Positions 59,592-64,000 of a stretch of DNA of 64,000 nt are shown here, in pieces (position 1 is the stretch's first letter; every line of letters begins with the position of its first letter). Under the pieces are notes generated by a model. The model ran no database searches. It had not been told where the DNA came from and saw only the letters and a program-made list of their open reading frames with translations. The DNA is from GSA-30 sp036384435 (GTDB taxonomy: Bacteria > Pseudomonadota > Gammaproteobacteria > Xanthomonadales > Rhodanobacteraceae). The position numbers and the translations under genes were made by a program. The stretch lies in assembly GCF_036384435.1 (NCBI RefSeq), contig NZ_DASVMI010000030.1, positions 62,001 through 126,000 on the forward strand. The letters run 5' to 3'.

Positions 59592-60497
59592 CTAGCCTGC
59601 CAGCGCCTCGATCACGCTTTGCCGCAACCACGCATGCGCCGCATCGCTATCGCGGCGCGCATGCCAGACCAGCCGGAAAGCGAATGGCTCGATCTGCAAC
59701 GGCGGGGCGAACACGCGCAAGCGGCGGTTACGGCTGGCTTGCCGCAGGCTGCGTTGCGCCACGGTAAGTATGAGATCCGTTCCGGCGATCACCTCGGCGG
59801 CCACGCCCCAGTGCGGCAACGTCAGCCTGACCACACGCTTCACACCATGCAAGGACAGTGCGCGATCGATCTCGTTGTCCACCTCGCCATACAGGCCGAC
59901 CAGCACGTGCGGACGTCCCAGCCAGCTCGCCAAGTCCAAGGCGTTACCCGCGACCGTGGCCCGATCGGCTACGCTGGCGAAGCGCTCGACGAATAACGAG
60001 TGCGTATGCAGGTGCGCGCCGGGAGGATCATCGAACACGCCGAGCGCCATGTCGATTTCGCCATCGGCCAGTTGCGCCAGCATCGCCGGCCGGCTGGCCT
60101 GAGTCACCACCAGGGACACCCCCGGCGCATCGCGACGCAGCCTGGGAACCAGGGTGGGCAACAGCACATGCGCGCCGTAGTCGGACATGGCCAGCCGGAA
60201 CGCTCGCTGTTCGTGTGACGGATCGAACGTTGTCGTCTCCAGCAACGCACCAACCCGATCGAGCGCCTCGGTCAACGGTTGCATCAATTGCACGGCTCGC
60301 GCAGTCAACTCCATGCGACCACCGCGACGGATCAGCAACGGATCGCCAAATAGCTCGCGCAGATGCGCCAACGCGTGGCTTACCGCCGGCTGGCTTCGAT
60401 TCAAGCGCAATGCGGCACGGGAAATATGCCGCTCGGCCAGCAGGGCATGCAGCGCCACCAGCAGGTTGAGATCGATGCGCTGGAGATTATTCACCAT
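59592..60497 (-). CDS. LysR family regulator (NodD/LeuO-like branch)
   Basis: A 301-aa LTTR starting MVNNLQRIDLNLLVALHALL; HTH AALRLNRSQPAVSHALAHLR; then FGDPLLIRRGGRMELTARA. The effector domain contains RLAMSDYGAHVLLPTLVPRL and ADGEIDMALGVFDDPPG, typical of the branch with the RIDLNLL start. It is divergent from a DMT-type transporter gene, with an inverted repeat between, so it likely controls that exporter. Confidence 0.92.
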   Translation of the reverse strand: MVNNLQRIDLNLLVALHALLAERHISRAALRLNRSQPAVSHALAHLRELFGDPLLIRRGGRMELTARAVQLMQPLTEALDRVGALLETTTFDPSHEQRAFRLAMSDYGAHVLLPTLVPRLRRDAPGVSLVVTQASRPAMLAQLADGEIDMALGVFDDPPGAHLHTHSLFVERFASVADRATVAGNALDLASWLGRPHVLVGLYGEVDNEIDRALSLHGVKRVVRLTLPHWGVAAEVIAGTDLILTVAQRSLRQASRNRRLRVFAPPLQIEPFAFRLVWHARRDSDAAHAWLRQSVIEALAG

Positions 60498-60520
60498 ACG
60501 AATATGAACAAGTCAAATAA

Positions 60521-60534
60521 CGAATTTCCATTCG
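60521..60534. promoter_or_regulatory. Candidate LysR operator
   Basis: CGAAT-TTCC-ATTCG in the 94-bp divergent gap between lysR and the DMT gene; 5-bp perfect arms. Confidence 0.45.
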
Positions 60535-60591
60535 AAAATCTTATAAGCAAATATGCCGGTCAGCTCAAGACTCCCTCAAGGATTGCCCGTC

Positions 60592-61065
60592 ATGACCTCT
60601 TCTTCGGCCACCACATTCGCCTGCATGGCCGTACTGGCCGGCGCACTGGTCCCCCTCCAGGCCGCCAGCAACGCCACACTCGGCCGCGCGCTGGGGCACC
60701 CGCTATGGGGCACGCTTGCCTCGCTGATCGTCAGCATGCTGGTGCTCGCCCCGGTACTGCTAGCCGTGCGCGCACCGGCTCCCTTGATCGCCCAGGCAAG
60801 CCAGGTGCCGCTCTGGGGCTGGCTGGGCGGCATCGTCGGCACCCTTTTCGTCAGCGCCGGCTTGTTACTGGTGCCACGCCTGGGCGCCAGCGCGTTCGTG
60901 ACGTGCGTGATCGCCGGTCAGGTGGTCGTGTCGATGTTGATGGACCGTTTCGGCTTGATGGGTTTGCCGATCAAACCGATATCCACGATGCGTGTGGCCG
61001 GTGTATTGCTCGTTCTTGCAGGCGTGTTGACCGTGCAGTGGAGCAACCATGCCAGCAAGCCGTGA
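60592..61065 (+). CDS. DMT family transporter (YdcZ/DUF606)
   Basis: A 157-aa membrane protein with five helices: FACMAVLAGALVPLQAASNA, PLWGTLASLIVSMLVLAPVL, GWLGGIVGTLFVSAGLLLVP, FVTCVIAGQVVVSMLMDRFG and the RVAGVLLVLAGVLTVQW end. This is a half-size drug/metabolite transporter that dimerises. AAGGA lies 10 bases before ATG 60592. It is divergent from and probably regulated by the LysR protein. Confidence 0.92.
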   Translation: MTSSSATTFACMAVLAGALVPLQAASNATLGRALGHPLWGTLASLIVSMLVLAPVLLAVRAPAPLIAQASQVPLWGWLGGIVGTLFVSAGLLLVPRLGASAFVTCVIAGQVVVSMLMDRFGLMGLPIKPISTMRVAGVLLVLAGVLTVQWSNHASKP

Positions 61066-61097
61066 GACACCATGACATGGATGCCACCTTATCCGGG

Positions 61098-62813
61098 CTA
61101 GCCAAGCGGCCCGGTCATCAAAACGTTCATGGATTCGACGCCAGCCACCACCCTCGCGTCCTCGCCACTGAGCATCACACATTGATCGGCAATCGCCTGG
61201 ATACCACTGCGATGGGATACCACGATCATGATGGTCTGGGACAGGCGCTCCCGCAGCCGACTCAGTACCGCTATCTCCGAAGCCGCGTCGAGTGCGCTGG
61301 TGGCCTCGTCGAGCACGGCCACATGAGGTCGGCGCAAGAGCACTTGTGCGAGCAACAGCCGTTGCAGCTCTCCTCCCGATAGCCGGCTGGATGCATCGTG
61401 GAGCGATACATCCAGGGCATCAGGCGCGTGACCGAGGCGTTTTGTCAGGCCCACATCGGCCAGGGCCTGTAGCATTGCGCCCTCCGTCGCCTGCGGCGCA
61501 GCCCAATACAGGCATTCGCGCACGGTGCGTTGCCAGGGACGGACGGTCTGGCTGATATAGGCACCGAGGCTGACGTGCTGCCGATACGCATCGAAATCCA
61601 ACTGCCGCTGACCGACCCGCGCCATGAAGGCCTGTGGACGAATCATCCCCGCCAATGCATCGACCAGACTGGTCTTGCCGATGCCGGAATCGCCGCTGAT
61701 CAGCGTCAGCTCGCCCGGCACCAGCACCAGGTCATGGACAGTCATGCCTGGCACGGGCGGACAGACGCGCAGGTGCTGGATATGAATTCGCTCTACGCGC
61801 GCCTGCCCGGCAATCGTGGCATGGGAAGTCGCTGGCGCCATCCTGTAGCGCTGCCACAATTCGAACGCCGGGGCCGCCGAGCGCAACTGCTGGAAGCTCT
61901 GTCGCGTGGACACCAGATAAGGCAGCAAGCGCCCCAGCAACAGGCTGACCGCGATCAGCGATGACGACTCGATACCATGCCAGTGCGAAGCAAGCACAAA
62001 AACGCCAGCAATGCCTGCGGCCGCAAGTAATTCCAGCAGCAACCGACCGGAAGCAACCAGTTCCAGCTGGCGGCGATAGCCCTGACCCAGGCGCGCGGAA
62101 ATGGCGTTGTATCCGTCCTTCTCGGCATCTTCCCGGTTGAACGAACGTACATGCCGCAGCCGTCGAGGAAAATCCTCGCTGAGCCAGAACAGGTGCGTCA
62201 TGTCCGCCACGTATTGCCGCCCCACACGCGCCTGCTCGGCGGTACTCGCCCGTGAGGCCAGCAAGGCAAAGGCGGCAAACAGCGGCGCGGCCAGCACCAG
62301 TTGCGGCGAGATCCACAGTGCAAAGGCAAAGCTCACCAGCGAGGTCACCGCAGCGACGAGCAACTGCTGCAAGGCGCTGAAGCCCTGCACGATGATCTCC
62401 ACGTTGTAGGTCAGCACGTTGGCGATTTCGGCGGACGTCGCGTCGGCCAGCGATTCCAGGGGCGCGTCGATCAAATGCGCGTGCACCATGCGTCGCAGGT
62501 TCATCGCATGACGACTGACCAGTGCAGCCCCCAGTTGCGAGGCCAGCCAACGCAGCAGGGAGAACCCAACGGTTGCACCCGCGAATACAGCGGCCTGCAC
62601 CGCGACGCTGGCATGCATGGCCAGCGACCAGCCACCGATGACCATGGGATGTCCTGGTTGCACCAACGGCACCAGCAGGAGCGCCGCCGCGCTACCGGCC
62701 AGCGCCGATCCCAGCGACAGCAGGACATACACCGCCAACCAACCACGATCTCGCGTCGTCAGCGTATCAACGAATGACGAGAACCAGGGGCTGGTACTAC
62801 GCGCTGGCGCCAC
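61098..62813 (-). CDS. ABC transporter, fused permease/ATPase (peptide-exporter type)
   Basis: A 571-aa half transporter. Residues 1-330 carry six helices (for example WLAVYVLLSLGSALAGSAAA). The ATPase has Walker A GDSGIGKT at 374-381, signature LSGGE at 478-482, and Walker B VAVLDEATSALD at 498-509, followed by SHRSG. It lacks a C39 peptidase domain. Its start is 3 bp after the stop of the HPr-kinase-like gene, so they are co-expressed. This pairing is typical of RiPP export (lasso or related). Loss of a partner half transporter is not evident, so a homodimer is likely. Confidence 0.9.
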   Translation of the reverse strand: MAPARSTSPWFSSFVDTLTTRDRGWLAVYVLLSLGSALAGSAAALLLVPLVQPGHPMVIGGWSLAMHASVAVQAAVFAGATVGFSLLRWLASQLGAALVSRHAMNLRRMVHAHLIDAPLESLADATSAEIANVLTYNVEIIVQGFSALQQLLVAAVTSLVSFAFALWISPQLVLAAPLFAAFALLASRASTAEQARVGRQYVADMTHLFWLSEDFPRRLRHVRSFNREDAEKDGYNAISARLGQGYRRQLELVASGRLLLELLAAAGIAGVFVLASHWHGIESSSLIAVSLLLGRLLPYLVSTRQSFQQLRSAAPAFELWQRYRMAPATSHATIAGQARVERIHIQHLRVCPPVPGMTVHDLVLVPGELTLISGDSGIGKTSLVDALAGMIRPQAFMARVGQRQLDFDAYRQHVSLGAYISQTVRPWQRTVRECLYWAAPQATEGAMLQALADVGLTKRLGHAPDALDVSLHDASSRLSGGELQRLLLAQVLLRRPHVAVLDEATSALDAASEIAVLSRLRERLSQTIMIVVSHRSGIQAIADQCVMLSGEDARVVAGVESMNVLMTGPLG

Positions 62814-62816
62814 GAT

Positions 62817-63881
62817 CTATCCATCCAGCCAGGTAGCCAACGCATCCACGGACGCCATCGGGTCGCAACCGCGACGCAGCTCGTGTACGCCTATCCCAGC
62901 CATGGCAGCCACGAAGTCGGTCCACCCCGGTTGGCTGGCCGCATAAGGCTGATCGGCCGCCAGGTGTGCGCTTGTCGACGCGGCGGACAGCGGTGTGAGC
63001 AGATGCCCCGGATCATGCGCCTGTGCATCGCTGACAAAGATGGCGCCAGCCAGCACTAACGGCGCCGCCGCCGCATGACCCGGGCTGTGACGCAAGTCGG
63101 CCTCGAATTTCTCAACGCCGCTGCGACGACGGATGACCGGGGCACCGCCAATCCAGCGCCGCACGACGTCATCTTCGATGCGATCGAGCGCATCGGTTTT
63201 CACATGCAGGAAATTGGCCACACCCGTTGCCAGAAGACCCCCGGTCCGGACAAACACCGCATCTTCGGCAATCACGTCCCAGCCGCGCAGCAGGCAGTTC
63301 AGCGTCAGCGTGGATTTACCAGCGCCGCTGGCGCCGAGCAGTAGAACGCCACGACCATCGCGACCCACACAGGCGCCGTGCAAGGGCACCAATCCCATAC
63401 CGCGCGCGGCGAGCACGAATACGGCGAACTCGATCAGTTCGTAGCGCAGGTGATAGCGATACCGCAGCATGTCCTGGGAGATCACCACCAGCGCACGGCG
63501 CTGCGCTGGCATCAGCACCGCGTAATTGCAGGCATCCATCACGGCACAGATCACACCCTGGCCACCATGCGTCTGCACGGCTGGCGGCTCTATGGCATCC
63601 GGCCGACCTTCCCGTGGCACCAGCCGCAACTCGATATGGAAATCCACGTCGCCATCCACCCATCGATGCCCAGGCAGGCCCGCATAGGCCTCGTCGACGA
63701 TGGCCAACAGCGCTGACGCGGCGCTCTGGAAACGAAAGCGGCCGCCCAGCAGATAGCACTCGATGCCCGGCTCAGTATCCGTACGCTCATGGAAAGGATC
63801 GAAAGCATACGAAGCCACGTCCGCTGGCGACGGTACGGCAAGACGGGGCCGGATATCACGGACAGGCGAGGATGGAGACAC
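62817..63881 (-). CDS. HPr kinase/phosphorylase-like P-loop protein
   Basis: About 354 aa if GTG 63881 is the start; the frame stays open to the window edge without a stop, so the true start may be further upstream. Walker A is GASGAGKST at 183-191, with PLHGACVGRDGRGVLLLG before it and an acidic pair (E206 D207 in VIAEDAVFV) after, as in the C-terminal domain of HprK. The N-terminal 160 residues differ from classical HprK. HprK-related kinases of this kind occur in lasso-peptide and other RiPP loci, where they phosphorylate the peptide. It is directly followed by an ABC exporter. Confidence 0.85.
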   Translation of the reverse strand: MSPSSPVRDIRPRLAVPSPADVASYAFDPFHERTDTEPGIECYLLGGRFRFQSAASALLAIVDEAYAGLPGHRWVDGDVDFHIELRLVPREGRPDAIEPPAVQTHGGQGVICAVMDACNYAVLMPAQRRALVVISQDMLRYRYHLRYELIEFAVFVLAARGMGLVPLHGACVGRDGRGVLLLGASGAGKSTLTLNCLLRGWDVIAEDAVFVRTGGLLATGVANFLHVKTDALDRIEDDVVRRWIGGAPVIRRRSGVEKFEADLRHSPGHAAAAPLVLAGAIFVSDAQAHDPGHLLTPLSAASTSAHLAADQPYAASQPGWTDFVAAMAGIGVHELRRGCDPMASVDALATWLDG

Positions 63882-63966
63882 GGGTTGTACGGAACTCCAG
63901 GGGAGGTCCCGTGGGTGCCCTGTTGGCGGTGAAAGGTTGCGGCGTGACCGTGAGGCCGGCCACTTA

Positions 63967-63999
63967 GCGGCCTGTGAGGCCGCCGCCCTTGGCGGCTGT
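63967..63999 (-). CDS. Possible C-terminal tail of an upstream gene cut by the window edge
   Basis: In a second minus-strand frame, eleven codons read TAAKGGGLTGR and stop at TAA 63964-63966. The gene would lie to the right of the window and could be part of the kinase-exporter operon. Eleven codons prove nothing; it is listed only so the edge is described. A GCGGCCT/AGGCCGC hairpin overlaps it. Confidence 0.2.
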
Positions 64000-64000
64000 T

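Noticed and set aside
1..64000. CRISPR arrays, tRNA or rRNA genes, prophage modules
   Set aside because: No regularly spaced repeats, no cloverleaf with conserved TTCGA arm, and no phage structural genes were seen by eye.

Overview
The window is GC-rich, gene-dense DNA that looks like the chromosome of a free-living gammaproteobacterium, most likely Xanthomonadales/Rhodanobacteraceae (Dyella/Luteibacter type). That assignment is inferred from gene content: a BigR-type sulfide operon, many SDR/LysR pairs, GH30 and GH2 glycosidases, and REP-like repeats. I saw no rRNA, tRNA, CRISPR array or phage module.

Layout. 1-5310 is a lower-GC accessory island. It holds an unrecognised gene running off the left edge, an intact IS3-family element with an A7 frameshift site, and an EcsC-PLD-nuclease-like pair. 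It ends in a junction where an aldehyde dehydrogenase gene is cut. 5311-11345 is a reactive-carbonyl/redox cluster: a GlxA-type regulator, two paralogous SDRs, two tautomerases, an exported DJ-1/PfpI protein and an NTF2-like protein. A near-identical 21-bp box lies upstream of the regulator and upstream of the second SDR. 11441-14908 has a DUF4396 protein and a sulfide/persulfide operon (two YeeE/YedE halves and a persulfide-dioxygenase-like MBL protein) divergent from a BigR/SqrR-type sensor. 15178-24641 is mostly metabolic: HIT, SDR/LysR, GH30, DUF1737, a 5'-truncated GH2 gene with LacI-type operators upstream, and DhaK-DhaL. 24784-27968 is a GntR(YtrA)-ABC-acyltransferase operon with a perfect operator palindrome. 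28019-33429 holds a SUFU-like protein, LysR, a CmcJ/NvfI-type oxygenase, a kappa-GST/HCCA-isomerase-like protein, GNAT and SRPBCC.

The centrepiece is one 10.7-kb NRPS gene (34051-44799), C-A-T-C-A-T-C-A-T-R. Its A-domain codes read by eye suggest an uncertain first residue, then proline, then a phenylalanine-like residue. The terminal reductase predicts release as a peptide aldehyde or alcohol. Upstream is an approximately 620-bp leader packed with inverted repeats, including a 48-bp near-perfect one. No phosphopantetheinyl transferase, MbtH or dedicated exporter adjoins it.

44845-60600 is ordinary accessory metabolism: lipoproteins, a TetR-methyltransferase pair with a clear operator, an MFS gene, a secreted Cys-containing protein, Gfo/Idh/MocA, an AhpD-like protein, SDR/LysR, DHA2 MFS, a second SUFU-like protein, a ClpP-like periplasmic protein, and LysR/DMT. 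At the right edge an ABC exporter gene and an HPr-kinase-like gene are tightly coupled and continue out of the window. That pairing is typical of peptide natural-product (RiPP) loci whose precursor would lie outside.
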